Source: Hysterangium stoloniferum
Taxonomy: Eukaryota > Basidiomycota > Agaricomycetes > Hysterangiales > Hysterangiaceae
Assembly (NCBI GenBank): GCA_015178975.1
Contig: WHVD01000007.1
Coordinates: forward strand, 992,001 to 1,056,000
Length of the DNA stretch: 64,000 bases
Reading direction: 5' to 3'
The translations under genes and the position numbers were made by a program. Under the pieces are notes generated by a model that worked only from the letters and a program-made list of their open reading frames with translations, did no database searches and had not been told where the DNA came from. Shown one piece after another: positions 1 to 10,758 of this stretch; the first letter of the stretch is position 1, and every line of letters begins with the position of its first letter.

Positions 1-1699
1 AGAATGGCAATTATATCCAGGTTGCGCACTGTGCTACACGCGGATTCGATGTCGGAAGATCCAGCGATCAGGTTCAGAGTGACCTCAACTACTTTGTCTC
101 CTGACCAGAGGAGGTACAAATCTGGACTTGGGTGTGTCAGAATCAGACTGGTATGATATTTTCAAGGCGGATATTAGATGATGCTGGAAGGTAAACCACT
201 CTCAACATACCGTAGGAGGGGCTCAATGAGTGAATAGACCACATTCAGTTGTTTGATGTGATGCGTGTGAATCGTGCTGTTGCCGAAGAAGGTTTGCAGA
301 CCCGAGATACCATGCCACAATGAATACGTTGTGTCCATATCCATAATAAGAGTCAAGGACGCTATATGGTGGTTTGTGTCAGCCACTATAACCTTCAATA
401 CATCTCCAGCAATATCTCGAAACCAGGCATCTTCGTGCATGCAACGCACGAGAAGCTGCATAGGAGATCCAAACAAGGAACGTCGATGTAAGCAATTTTG
501 TCTGTTGTGGTTTTGGTGGGCCAGATGAAATGATGTGATGTCGCGACGCACGGTTGTACCCAGAATTCAATGCAACTTCTAATCGCAGTGATCTCCTCTA
601 CAGATAGGTGACGCACGTGGCAAGTTTGTTTCACGATATACCCAAGCTCGGCCAGGAGGAAGGTACGTTTACAAAAGGATGATAAATATCCGGCGATTTG
701 TAGAATGAATGCCGACGCAACCTCATTCAGGTTGGTGTGTAGCGGTGCCTTAATGACAACATTGTAAAGCGAGGACGTCATTGCAGTTAATGGCTGATCT
801 CCATCCCCCCATCGAGCGCCGGGACACCAGAAGAAGGCCGAACCCAAAAATGCCATAAGATTGGCGTGACCCTCGTTCCTCCGCTGTATAACACTGGAAT
901 TCCAGAACTGGTCTGAGACAAGTGACGCCTGTTGTCGAATTTGACGCGGGTAAGTGGGTCTAAAAAGGTGAGTATTTTGAGTGTATTGAATGATTGGGGC
1001 TGAAGTATCCCCACCTCATTAAGTCGATGGTCTCTTGAATTACTATTCCGATTCTTCTGATAATGAGATGCTTGCTTATTCACTTGTTAAAGACCCTATC
1101 GTCTCCATACACCATTCGCTTGTATATCATCAACTTTGCCATCAGTGCAGCTGTCTTTGCGTTGTGAAGCACATTCCTCCCAACCCTTTCCAAACCGACT
1201 CCACAGTAATACCCGGGGCTAATTTCCAGACTTGAATATGAACTATCTGGCGATGAAACGACTCCCCAGTCTATGGCAATGGCACGCCTACGACCTGGGC
1301 TGAGTTGGGATGTGGCATTCGTGGATCTCCCCCGAATCTGAATATTATTCGGTGGGTCATGGCAATTTCTCTCTCCTTGGCACTGAAAACATCTGGTCAG
1401 TCTCCATAAAAAAAAAAAAGTTTTGCGCACCCATTCCTCCACATCAACGTCCACGTCTTCTTCCGACAGTGATATGTACTGCTCGTCATCAGGTGCTTGG
1501 CAACGTAAACAGTGCCCATGTTCGAGACAGCTACATCGCTCTCGAGGCTTCATCCGCGATCTTTCCCTCGTTGCCGTGTCATCGATCTCCTGTCGGTCCA
1601 TCCTCAATACAGCGAAACCAAGGGTTGTAGCCAGTCAACCTCTTGGAGGAGGGATAGGACATCCTGCCCACTCGGAGCTATCTCGTTGGACGTCGACAT
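1..1699 (-). pseudogene. Main-family copy 1, frameshifted, cut by window edge
   Basis: Antisense copy of the unrecognised five-exon family. The start codon is at 1697-1699 and exon 5 runs off the left edge. Exon 1 (1431-1699) is of the short subfamily (273 nt in copy 15) but lacks 4 nt near 1615 relative to copy 15, which brings an immediate in-frame TGA. A protein starting at the Met near 1607 would avoid the lesion but lose the N-terminus. Intron 1 keeps a GTGCGC donor and TTTTCAG acceptor and contains a long T tract. Exons 2-4 are recognisable (CGVGLERVG near 1170, SPLHTN near 735, AWFRDIAGD near 410). Confidence 0.8.
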
Positions 1700-2500
1700 T
1701 GGATGGTAGTAGTTGTACTCGTACAGTGATGGAATGCTGTGCTTTTAAGCTGAACTTAGCCCAAGAGTTCGTTTCCAAGCATAGCATTGTGGCCATGCTC
1801 CTCAGGATACACACTGTTCAATCCTTTCCTTGCAACCAATTTGAAGTCTTACTTATCGTTCTTGAATAATACAGGCAGGATACTTTAAAGTTACCTGACC
1901 GTCTTCACACATATTCCTTCCACTTCGTCAGATCATCTCCCGCAGAAAGCACATATGGCAGCTGAGAATAAATTGACAGGCCGTCACTGCGCAATATCCT
2001 ACCTTCCGAGTTCTTGAGCGCTAGGTTTCAGGACAATATAGCTTTCTGTCAGAAGTGACATCTCCACCGATAGAATATGTAAGTGCAGTGGACGCTATCC
2101 ATGGCAGTGCTTATTAGGTCCAGCCCCAGGCGCTTTCGACTCCGGCTATACCTGACGGAAATTCGCGCTGCTTGTTCAATTCTTTCATAATCGCGAAGAG
2201 GAATCCATTCCAATAATTCATGACTGATGTAATGGCGTCAACCCTGACTATCCATCTTTGTGGCGACTCGTTCAGGTTTTTATCAACAAATTGTGCGTGT
2301 AATCAATATTCAGTGACTATTAATTATACGCTAGTCTTATTATTACCCTGACCTTCTCAGTAAACTAATTCGCCCCAGGCTCACCTTATTTATCAAGCAT
2401 TTGTCCATTTGACTCGACAATGTCAAGGCAGATGAAACATTGTGAGCCATCATATCCGGGGGTGTTATGTCAGTTGACCCATTCATCTTCCCCACAGGCT
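1700..2500 (-). repeat. Upstream block of copy 1
   Basis: Reverse-complement relative of the block found 5' of most family copies. It holds the motif series shared with the copy 3 block: a GC-rich stretch just before the ATG, the 'aggatacac...ttcaatcctttcc' segment, and the 'atggatagc...cacttacatattctat' segment near 2070-2110. No reading frame is kept between copies in this block, so I read it as non-coding or regulatory DNA duplicated with the gene. Confidence 0.6.
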
Positions 2501-2645
2501 TTTGCTATGTCTAAGTTAGACCCGTTTGGTATCGAGTGGTCATGGCTTCTAGATTCATCGCACCTCTCCGCTGACTTCTCCTGCATCGCTCACCATCAGT
2601 TATACATGGCAAACATTTATGTTCACAATGAAGCAGCTATTTAGC
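2500..2645 (+). pseudogene. S-module fragment (second repeated gene)
   Basis: Contains the exon-like segment IEWSWLLDSSHLS...HHQLYM, matching in the same frame the S modules near 22000, 26920, 58510 (-) and 62710. It lies upstream of copy 1 and on the opposite strand. Only this piece is present, with no start. The function is unknown. Confidence 0.5.
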
Positions 2646-2654
2646 CACCCACAG

Positions 2655-2890
2655 CCTCAAGGTCTCCTCTTCGTAGATTGGATATACCACCTGGCAAAAG
2701 CACAGTATGTATCGGTCCTCAATGTTCAAGTGGAGCTGCGATGGGCTTCGGGACGTAAAGACGTCGCTGGAAATCAAAGAGGTGATAAATAAGCAAAACG
2801 CGCTGCAGAAGGGCGTCCCACCAGACCACAGCTCTTCCTCCTCATGTTACACGACCACTCACCCATTAGTAAACCCCTATGTTATGTAGC
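2655..2890 (+). mobile_element. LINE-type RNase H domain remnant (putative)
   Basis: In one frame the translation reads VELRWASGRKDVAGNQRGDK, then a stop, then AKRAAEGRP. This resembles the C-terminal RNase H segment of fungal non-LTR retrotransposons (W-x-P-G-H-x-G-x-x-G-N-E-x-A-D-x-x-A-K), with the His replaced and a TAA inside. It is a degenerate fragment of about 75 codons. The family match is by motif only. Confidence 0.5.
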
Positions 2891-3108
2891 CGGCCTTAGT
2901 GGCTTGTCATTGTATGAAGTAAATATAACGTAATAATGAGAGTGAAACTCACGGAACAAGTGCACAGGTTTCGGATGAGATGTTAACAACTTTATTATAT
3001 CGACTTGAGACATATTGAATGTTATACTATATCCACCTGTTGTGTCCTGCTACTGTGAGACGTCGTATGTTTATAATATGAATGGAAATGTCTGGGTAGC
3101 CAGGCTTA
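2885..3108. repeat. Possible solo LTR
   Basis: Begins TGTAGCCGG and ends CCAGGCTTACA, the same end as the solo LTR at 43195-43410. It abuts a main-family fragment. No target duplication is visible, so the boundaries are tentative. Confidence 0.3.
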
Positions 3109-3290
3109 CACATGGTCGTGGGTGCAACACACGAGGGAGCTGTATAGGATATTTATAGAAGGAAATTCGGTGTGGGTAAATGTTTTCTGTTGTGGTTTTG
3201 GTAAAAAGGATGTGATGTTGCGACACACGGTTGTACCAATAATTCAATGAAACCTCTGATTGCAGTCAGCTCGACTACTGTTATGATTGA
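3109..3290 (-). pseudogene. Main-family fragment (exon 3 end, intron 3, exon 4 start)
   Basis: Degraded antisense piece carrying the 'cgacacacggttgtacc' segment that marks the intron 3 donor in intact copies, followed on the + strand by the coding end of exon 3. It is flanked by unrelated DNA on both sides and is too short to function. Confidence 0.6.
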
Positions 3291-3474
3291 AAGGGTATCG
3301 CATGCTCCCGATCACAAGAACGACTAAGGCAGTTATACTATACCACAAGGTTACGAGGTACCGATCATACCTTGCAACCATTTCAGTTGCTATGTCCTAT
3401 ATTTTCCCGATATTGTCTACCTCTCGTTTCTATCCCTTAAACTTCGTATAAGAACAATTAACGTTGCCACTCTA

Positions 3475-3511
3475 TACCTCAGTCGATTCTCACCCTGTGT
3501 CGACTGAGGTA
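3475..3511. repeat. Perfect 12-bp hairpin
   Basis: TACCTCAGTCGA at 3475-3486 pairs with TCGACTGAGGTA at 3500-3511 across a 13-nt loop. A related, weaker palindrome (CTCAGTTGA / TCAACTGAG) lies near 38545-38577. The surrounding 3290-3617 holds no gene I can support. Confidence 0.6.
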
Positions 3512-3617
3512 TGTTACCCATCTATATTTTCTTCTCCCACAAGCAGTACTAACTCATTATCTTGTGTATGATAGATATTATATTGTTAGAGGTACTTATA
3601 TAATATCTCCTCACTTA

Positions 3618-4386
3618 AGGTAGGCGTCACTTTAATTTGGCACCTGTTTATGTAAGCAAAAAAGTGACCTACTCGCACTCCTTTCTGTGCTTCCACAACA
3701 TAGATAATCTGTAATTAAAGCCCAGGGAAGTGGAGTTGGGATCCATTCCTCCAGTTCTCAGGTTTAAAACTTGAAAAATAATTCACCCTTGCCAAGTAGT
3801 AGGACTTACAAATTTTAACTTTTTTTTTGAGTCTCTGAATGCTTAAAAATTCGTTTCCATGTGATTCTGAGATTTTCAAAATTTCGCAAGTGTCAGTATT
3901 GGCCGCTTACATAATCATCACATGTTATATTGGGCAGCCTAAAATTGGGAAAGAAAACTGTATTAAATTCAAATATATGTACTTATCTTATTTACATAAA
4001 AATTCTCCTAAGAAAAAGAGGGTATAGCTGCACATGTACTTGTGCAGTAAGCTGTGCACTTGATCACAGGCCACATTACATAAGCAGCACAGTGGCAAAC
4101 GCACAGTTGCACAGTTCTCCTACCATGCCTCAGAAGTCTAAAGCTGCACAATCTTGCATCAAAAACCTTGGATCAACAAAAGATACCATAGCCATTGTAC
4201 ATTACCTCCAATCATGCTTGCACAAGTACGGCAAGCTCAAATTAATATGCCTGTACCATTATAGTGACTCCAATTCATTTTTTGACTTTATAATAAATTT
4301 TTCAAAAATTTGATTCGCAAATTTGGCCACTCTTGGCGCTTAGTAATATGATTACATAAGGTGCTGAACTAAAGTGACGCCTACCT
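3618..4386. mobile_element. TIR element with TA target duplication (Tc1/mariner- or pogo-like)
   Basis: Both ends carry AGGTAGGCGTCACTTTA as inverted repeats, with weaker matching to about 28 bp. The element is flanked by TA at 3616-3617 and 4387-4388. At 769 bp it is too short for a full transposase. A 127-codon frame at 3930-4313 contains MPQKSKAAQSCIKNLG but no catalytic triad, so it is probably an internally deleted, non-autonomous copy. The TIRs and duplication are seen directly; the superfamily is inferred from the TA duplication. Confidence 0.75.
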
Positions 4387-4484
4387 TACCACTTGATTTC
4401 CAAAATGCTTGTTTTTTGCAAGAATTCTAAGCCCCCTTTCCACCGTTTGAAGGTGCACAAGGGATGAACCGACTTTAATTTAAT

Positions 4485-4720
4485 TTATGGTACAAGATAC
4501 TGTCTGTTCTCATTTCCACCGCTCACCTTCCCTACCAAGAACAGATATCCCCCGTATTCGGGACATATGAGAAGGCCCGAGTTCACGTATCCTTTCGACA
4601 TACACTGAGCGCCACTCCCATGCGTGCACACGTTCCTGATGATCCGGCTATTAGCGAGAACTCTTGAAGATTGTAGTCCACACTGTCCCGTTCGTGGCTT
4701 AAATAGTAAGTTTAACAATT
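4485..4720 (-). other. Conserved repeated module (NVxTRGxAAQCxxKGYV)
   Basis: An antisense frame of 77 codons includes NVCTHGSGAQCMSKGYVNSG. A related frame at 31998-32192 has NVFTRRGAAQCRLKGYVQTG. A third piece of the same module resumes at 35575. The shared frame suggests an old coding segment, possibly of a transposon. I do not recognise the family. Confidence 0.35.
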
Positions 4721-4744
4721 TCCGCTAATGACATACATGACTAT

Positions 4745-5646
4745 CACTATAGTGGTAAGGAAATAAGGTTAGTACAAGAACCTTTTGTGAAGTTCCAGGG
4801 AAGAATGGAGTGGGCAGCACCGTAGGGGTCGACAAGGTGGTACCCAAAAACATAGAGAGAATGCCGAATCTTTAAAAACCCGACGAGCTCCGCCTGCAAG
4901 AGGTTGAGCTCCATTGCCTCCTCACCTCCATGATCTGCCGTGACATCTCACGTCACAAAAACAAGTCCCTGATAAATAACATGAGGCTAAGGGGCGAGTA
5001 GTCAAAATACTTAGAGTGTTATTAATTACTGATTATAGATTACATGCACAATTTGGTAATGAAAAGCTGAGAGAGTCGCCACAAACAGGCATATTTACAC
5101 TCGACGCCAATTACCCTAAGTAATGAATTATTACAATGGGATCTTTGTTGGAATTCTGAAACAATTGAACACGAAGCGGATGTTTGCGTTAGATGTAGCC
5201 CGAGTGGACAGCGCCCAAGGCTGTACAAAAGAAGGACTTCATGGATAGCCTCCCCTGCATTTACATATTGTATCAATCGAGATGTCACTTCTCAATCAAT
5301 GCAAAAGCCGAATTGCCCAGAGGTCTAACGCTCAAAAAGTCAGAAGTTGCCACATTATGTGGTGAAGACTATCAAACTATTCGTAGCTGCCATATCTGTT
5401 CTCTGCCGTAGACGAGCTGTTGAAGATTAAGACATTATAGTATCACATAGTTGGGAAACTTGAGAGTATCCTGGAACCTGAATGAATGAAGGTGGTTGAG
5501 GGGCTTCAAGTCGGTTAAAAGGTAGGGATGAAACACTTGGTATAAAGCACCGCCATAATGCTATACCTAGAAATAAATTCCCCTGATGACTCCACCTGAA
5601 AAGCGCATGATCCCCTTCCGGTATCACAAAAACCTTCTACCCACCA
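4745..5646 (+). repeat. Upstream block of copy 2
   Basis: Matches the blocks at 6818-7701 and 14130-14770 along most of its length, from 'gtaaggaa...aagttccaggg' to the CCACCA before the ATG. A short frame that is open in the copy 3 block (YLRSIVMDSIHCIYIFYQ) is shifted here by a 1-nt difference near 5236, which argues against coding. Confidence 0.6.
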
Positions 5647-6593
5647 ATGTCAACTTCAAACGAGACGAATATGAGAAGCCATGATATCGTTCAGGCTGAA
5701 AGCCTGCTACAAGAGGTTGAGTGGTTAAAGCCCTTGGTTTCCCCAGCTGCATTGAGCTCAGAGGAACGGGAGGGCATCATTGATACGGGGATGAGGGAAC
5801 GATTTCGGGTAAAGCATCGACAACAGTGGAGCTGTATCGAACATGGCCACAGTGTGTGCTATCGAGTTCCTGAACACGACCAGCATATACCATTGGCTGA
5901 AGAAGATGTGAAAGCTTGGGTTGAGGAATGGGTGCGCAAAATGAGATAGCCTTTCTTGTACACTGTTGACAAACTCGACGCTTTCAGTGCCTAGGAGAGA
6001 CAAATTGTCATGATCCACCGACTGTTATTAAAATGCGAGGTAGATCCGGCAACGACACATCCAACCTAAGTCCATATTATAGTCATGACGTGGATTGGGC
6101 AGTGGACTCACCCTATAAGAGGTCATGGACATCTTCAAGTATTAAAATTGAACCGGGGTATTACTGTGGAGTCAGTTTCGAAATGGTTGGGATGAGTGTG
6201 CTTTACAACGCAAAGAAGGCTTCACTGATGGCAAAGTTGATGATATATGAGCGAATGGTGGATGGAGATGACATGACCTTTAACAGGTTCATACGCAAGC
6301 ATTTCACTCTGTCAAGACTCGGACTAGTAATTCAAGAGACCATTGATTTGCTGAGGTGGGAATACAACAGCGTCAATCATTGAATTCGTTCAAAATACTC
6401 GTGTCTTTCTAGACCCACCTATCCCCTTCGAATTCGACAACAGGCCCACGTGGGTAGTCTTAGGGAGGTTGTGGCATTCTCAGCGGAGGAAAGAATGTCA
6501 CACTGCCCAGCTTATGACATATTTGGCTTGGGCCTTCGTATTCTGTCCCAGAGCCCGATGGGCAGATAGAGATCGGCTATCAACTGCAATTAC
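5647..6593 (+). pseudogene. Main-family copy 2, truncated by an LTR
   Basis: Exon 1 (5647-5931, 95 codons), intron 1 (5932-5986) and exon 2 (5987 to about 6356) are open and canonical: MSTSNETNMRSHD..., a Cys/His cluster WSCIEHGHSVCYR, and GYYCGV. Exon 3 starts after TTTCTAG near 6413 but is out of frame by about 6450. It stops abruptly at 6593 in 'ctgcaattac', where intact copies continue 'gtcatcgc', because an LTR begins at 6594. Exons 4-5 are absent. A short product from exons 1-2 is possible; a full protein is not. Confidence 0.8.
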
Positions 6594-6817
6594 TATTAGG
6601 TTATGATAACGTACCATAAGTATGATATCATAACTCGTCTTGTGATTGCATATTTCAGACCGGTTCATATCATGTGATAGTATATATAGTTTAGGTTCAC
6701 TAGATCCGTAGCACGCCATAGTGCACAGACCAGTGCACAGACCATGTATTCTAGTATATAGTTCGTTCCAGATGAGAGTTGAACCTCATCTGGAAGCCTA
6801 GTTATATCACCGGTTTA
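6594..6817 (+). mobile_element. Truncated solo LTR (family with stem-loop CCAGATGAG...CTCATCTGG)
   Basis: Aligns in orientation with the reverse complement of the solo LTRs at 44983-45303 and 49667-49983: TATTAGGTTATG start, internal 'gtgcacagaccagtgcacag' and the stem-loop near 6772-6793. It lacks about the last 95 bp and runs into another copy's upstream block, so a later deletion or recombination removed its 3' end and the rest of copy 2. Confidence 0.75.
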
Positions 6818-7701
6818 GTAAGGAATAAAGATTACTACGACAACCTTTGTGCAGTTCCAGGGGACAGTGGAGTAGGCGGCGTCGTAGAGGTCGACACGGT
6901 GGCAGGAGAAGGCCATGCAAAGCATAGCGAGTATGGTGAACCTTTACAAACTCGACGAGCTTCACATTGTCGCATCACGCAAACAGTTCCATGATAAATA
7001 ACGTGAGTTTGGGGCGAAGTATTCCACTCAAAAGGACCGGGTAATAATAATACTCGCGTGTACTTAATTATGACTGGATAAAGATCATATGCAGAATTTG
7101 TTAATGACAACCTGACGGACACGTCAGAAACAGGCATATTCACGTTTGACGCCAATTAACCCAAGTAAAGAAGTATTAAACGGGGATGCCCGTTCTATTT
7201 CTGAAAGAATTGAACACGAAGCGGATGTTTCCGGAAGATATAGTCCGAGTGGAAGGCGCCCGAAGCTGTACCTGAGAAGTATTGTTATGGATAGCATCCA
7301 CTGCATTTACATATTCTATCAATGGATATGTCACTCCTCAACTATCGTAAAAGCAGAATTGCCAAAAAAACCTAGCGCTCGCGAAGTTAGAAGTTGCCAC
7401 ATTATGCGGTGAAGGCTCATGAAAGTATTTGTAGATGCTATATGTGCACTCTGCCGTAAACTATCTTTTAAAGAGTCAGGAATTAGAGTACAACATTGTG
7501 AATGAACTTGGAAGTATCCTGGAGCCCGTATGAATGAAGGAGGCTGAGCGGCTTCAAGTTGTTTAAAAGGAAGGGATGGAACACTGGATATCCTGTATCA
7601 AGCACCGCCACAATGCTATACCTGGAAATTCATTGCCATTATAACTTGAATTTAAACACGCAGCATCCCCTTCCGGTATCACAACAACCCGCTGCCCACC
7701 A
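6818..7701 (+). promoter_or_regulatory. Upstream block / putative promoter of copy 3
   Basis: Lies directly 5' of an intact copy. The segment closest to the ATG is the most constant across copies: a 'ccttttaaacaac'-like stretch (on the opposite strand near 7560), 'tataacttgaat', then 'catccccttccggtatcac', 'aacccgctgcccaccaATG'. The CCACCA before the ATG is kept in most copies and supports the start choice. No TATA box is certain. Promoter function is inferred from position and conservation. Confidence 0.5.
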
Positions 7702-9634
7702 ATGTCGACTTCAAACGAGACGACTCTGACCAGCCACGATCTCAGATGGGCTGAAAGCCTCCTACAAGAGGTTGAGTGGCTACAACCACTGGGCTCCTCA
7801 GCTGCATTGAGCTCAGAGGAACGGGAAGAGATCATTGACGCGGGGATAAAGGAACGATTGAGCGTAAGGCTTCGAGACCGATGGAGCTGTATCGAACATG
7901 GGCACGGATTGTGTTATAGAGTTCCCGAAGATGGCCAGCATATACCACTGTCTAAACAAGATGTGGAAGTTTGGGTTGAGGAATGGGTGCGTAAATGAGT
8001 TAGCCTTTCAAGTACACTGTTAACAAACTAAACTTTTTCAGTGGCTAGGAGAGAGTAATTGTCATGACCCACCGGCTATTATAAACACGCGAGGTAGATC
8101 CACCGACATGACATCGAACCGCAGTCCATATCGCAGTCATGATAACATAGACTGGGGAGTGGTTTCGCTGGCTGGTAGCTCGTCTTCGAGTGTTGAAATT
8201 ACCCCCGGGTATTATTTAGGAGTTTTCATGGACAGGGTTGGCATGAAAGTGCTTTATCGAGCAAGGAGAATTTCGCTGATGGCAAAGTTGACGATATACG
8301 AGCGAATATCACGGAGATATAGCTTCAACAAGTTTCTGCAGAAGTATATTACACTTCCAAGATTGGGAATAATAATTCAAGAGAGCGTTGATTTAATGAG
8401 GTACGGGTACAACAGCCTCAATCATTGAATACACTCAAAATATTCACGTCTTTCTAGACCCACTTATCCCCTTCGAATTCGAAACCAGGCGGCGATGGTC
8501 ATGATGTTGTTGTGGGCTGGAAATTATGGACCATGGAGGAAAGAACGCCACACTGAAAGTCTTATGATATCTTTGAGTGGGCTCTTCTGGTGTCCCGACC
8601 CTGGATGGCCAGATGTGAGTCAGCCACCGACTGCAATTGCGTCATCACTTTACAATGCTGTCATCAAATCACCGCTACACACCAACCTGGATGAGGTTGC
8701 GTCGACATTCGTTCTACAAATCGCACGATATTTGTCATACCATCAAGATCCCCTGTTTATTAAGGACCTTGTGTATATCGTGGAAAGCATCAGCCACGTG
8801 CGTCAACTGTCAGTAGTGGAGCTCACTGCGATCAAAGGTTGCATTGAATTCTGGGTACAACCGTGCGTCGCAACATCACATCATTTCATCCTGCCCACCA
8901 AAACCATAACAGACAAAATTACCCATACGGACTTTCCTTTTATGGATCTCCTATACACCTTCTCGTGTGTTGCATTCACGAAGATGCCTGGTTTCGAGAT
9001 ATTGCTGGAGATGTATTAAAAGTTGTGGTGGATAATATGAACATGAATATCGCCTCATTGACACTTCATATCGACGAGGCCACATTATCTGTACTGTGGG
9101 AGGGTTCCTGGGCCCTTACCACCTTCTTCGGCGACAAGACGCTTCGCATGGATCATATCCAGCAGCTGGATATGGTTTCTTCGCTCATTGAGCCCCTCCT
9201 AAGGTATGGTGAGAATGGTTTACCTTCCAGCATCATCTCATATCTATCCATGATGAATATACCTTACTAGTCTGATTCTGACGCACACGAGTCTAAATTC
9301 GAGGGTCCTCATGTCAGGCGAGGAACTAATAGAGGTCACTCTGAAGCTGATAGCTGGTTCTTCTGACATCGAATCCGCCTGTACCACAATGCGCAGCCTC
9401 AATATCATCCCCATTCTTGCTCGTCTTCTTCCACATTGTGACGCAATGCGCCGCTCAATCAATGATCAATACCTCAGTTACCGCCTTGAAGGAGTAACCC
9501 TCGCAGCTCATTCATTGCTTTGTGTCATCACCACACCTTTCACCGGTGTGTGCGTAACATCTAATTCAAACGCCAGATCAGTGCTGGAAGACCATGACTG
9601 GCCTGCCGATCCATCCATGCCGCACCATATATAA
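7702..9634 (+). CDS. Main-family copy 3, intact five-exon gene, 567 aa, function unknown
   Basis: Exons are 7702-7986, 8042-8400, 8458-8862, 8913-9203 and 9271-9634. Introns are 55, 57, 50 and 67 nt, with donors GTGCGT, GTACGG, GTGCGT and GTATGG. The spliced frame (1,704 nt) has no stop before TAA at 9632-9634. The 50-nt intron 3 explains why two overlapping frames seem to share this gene: frame A ends after FEILLEMY, while frame B carries AWFRDIAGDV. Visible features are a helical N-terminus (LLQEVEWLQPL, residues 20-30), C63-x2-H-x-H-x2-C71, WLGESNCHD (96-104), a Ser run, GYYLGV, KSPLHTNLDEVAST in exon 3, and a Leu-rich helical C-terminal half that could be an ARM/HEAT-like array (inference). 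There is no signal peptide or membrane segment. I do not recognise the family. Confidence 0.8.
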
Positions 9635-10020
9635 TAATGTTTCTTAGAAAACACCGACTCATCTTATGCGAACGAGGAAGGGTAATAATATTACTCTTTC
9701 CTTAACTCACCTTGTGGAAATACTTCTAATTTATGTAGGCTATATAGTTTGAGCCAATCCCAGAGCGCATGTAGTCACTTTTTACCGCCTTTGTGTGCTT
9801 GGCAGCTTCTCGTTGATGGGACACATACGCTGCATATGTTCATGGGGCCTAGTAGTGGCTAGAAATGACATCCGATTTACCCACTAGAGTCACCTCAAAT
9901 TGGATACTACTCCGGGGGTCTCAAAGAAAGCAGCGTGTGAGTTAGTTGGGATAGCATGAAGCAAGTCATTGAAGAACAGCAGAAAACACATACCACAATC
10001 ACTCACTAATCCGGTGGAAA
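9635..10020 (+). repeat. Downstream block of copy 3
   Basis: Shared in reverse orientation with 18870-19179, 22340-22808, 39200-39560 and 46906-47214, and in direct orientation with 12540-13030. Landmarks are 'ggtaataatattactctttcc', 'gcagcttctcgttgatggg' and 'ttgggatagcatgaagca'. It probably holds the 3' UTR and terminator. No frame is conserved. Confidence 0.55.
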
Positions 10021-10389
10021 AGCGCATGTCAAAGCATAGGGATTATACTGAATCTTTAAAAACTCCGCCTAGAATCAAGCTACGGTGACCCACAATCCTT
10101 GATCTGCCTTGACATTGTCGTGTCGAACAGACAGGTGTCTGAGCCATAACGTGAGCCAGGGGCGATTAAGGGTACTCAGCAGGACAGGGTAATAAGACAA
10201 GGCCTCAATGAATTATGACTGAATATAGATTACACGCACTATCTGGTGATAAAAACTCTGATGGACTAGCCACAAACACGAATATTCAGGTTTACCCCAA
10301 TTAACCTAAATTAAGCATTATGGAAATAGATTGCTCGTTGGTATTCTGACATAATTGAACACGAAGCACATATTTCCATTGGAGATAGT
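10021..10389 (+). repeat. Partial upstream block
   Basis: Starts with about 100 bp joined to the copy 3 downstream block, then follows the usual upstream landmarks ('gactgaatatagattaca', 'aattgaacacgaagca') until it breaks into a gene fragment at about 10390. The promoter-proximal part and ATG are missing. Confidence 0.5.
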
Positions 10390-10706
10390 TTGGAACGACA
10401 GGCGGTCAATCACACGGGAATGAGGAAAATATTCCGGGTGAAGCCCCGAGAAAGATGAAGCTGTCTCCAACATGGGCACGGTTTATGTTACCAACACCTG
10501 AAGACGACCAGCACAGACCACTGTCCGGAGAGGTCGTGGAGGTTTGAATGGAGGAATGGGTGAGTGAAACGCATTGCCCTTTTCATGGACACTGTTCATA
10601 GACTGGATGTAGTCAGTTCCGATGTTAGAGATTGCCATCAGCCCCCGACGATTATTAAGATGGATGGGAGATCCACTAACACCACATCCAATCTCAGTCT
10701 AAATAC
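10390..10706 (+). pseudogene. Main-family fragment (late exon 1, intron 1, early exon 2)
   Basis: Starts at a sequence equivalent to 'LERQxxNxTGMR', without the first third of exon 1. It continues through a mutated intron 1 donor (GTGAGT) into exon 2 as far as 'acatccaatctcagtc', then jumps into the promoter-proximal sequence of copy 4. It has stops (AGATGA near 10453, TTTGA near 10547) and is clearly non-functional. Confidence 0.65.
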
Positions 10707-10758
10707 ACCTTAAAGGCGGGGAATTCCCTTCCGGGATGAGTATGACTACTACCCACCA

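Noticed and set aside
9204-9270. Short intron 4 ending at the first CTTCCAG (27 nt)
   Set aside because: Too short for splicing and puts exon 5 out of frame; the TTACTAG/CTACCAG acceptor keeps the frame in all intact copies.
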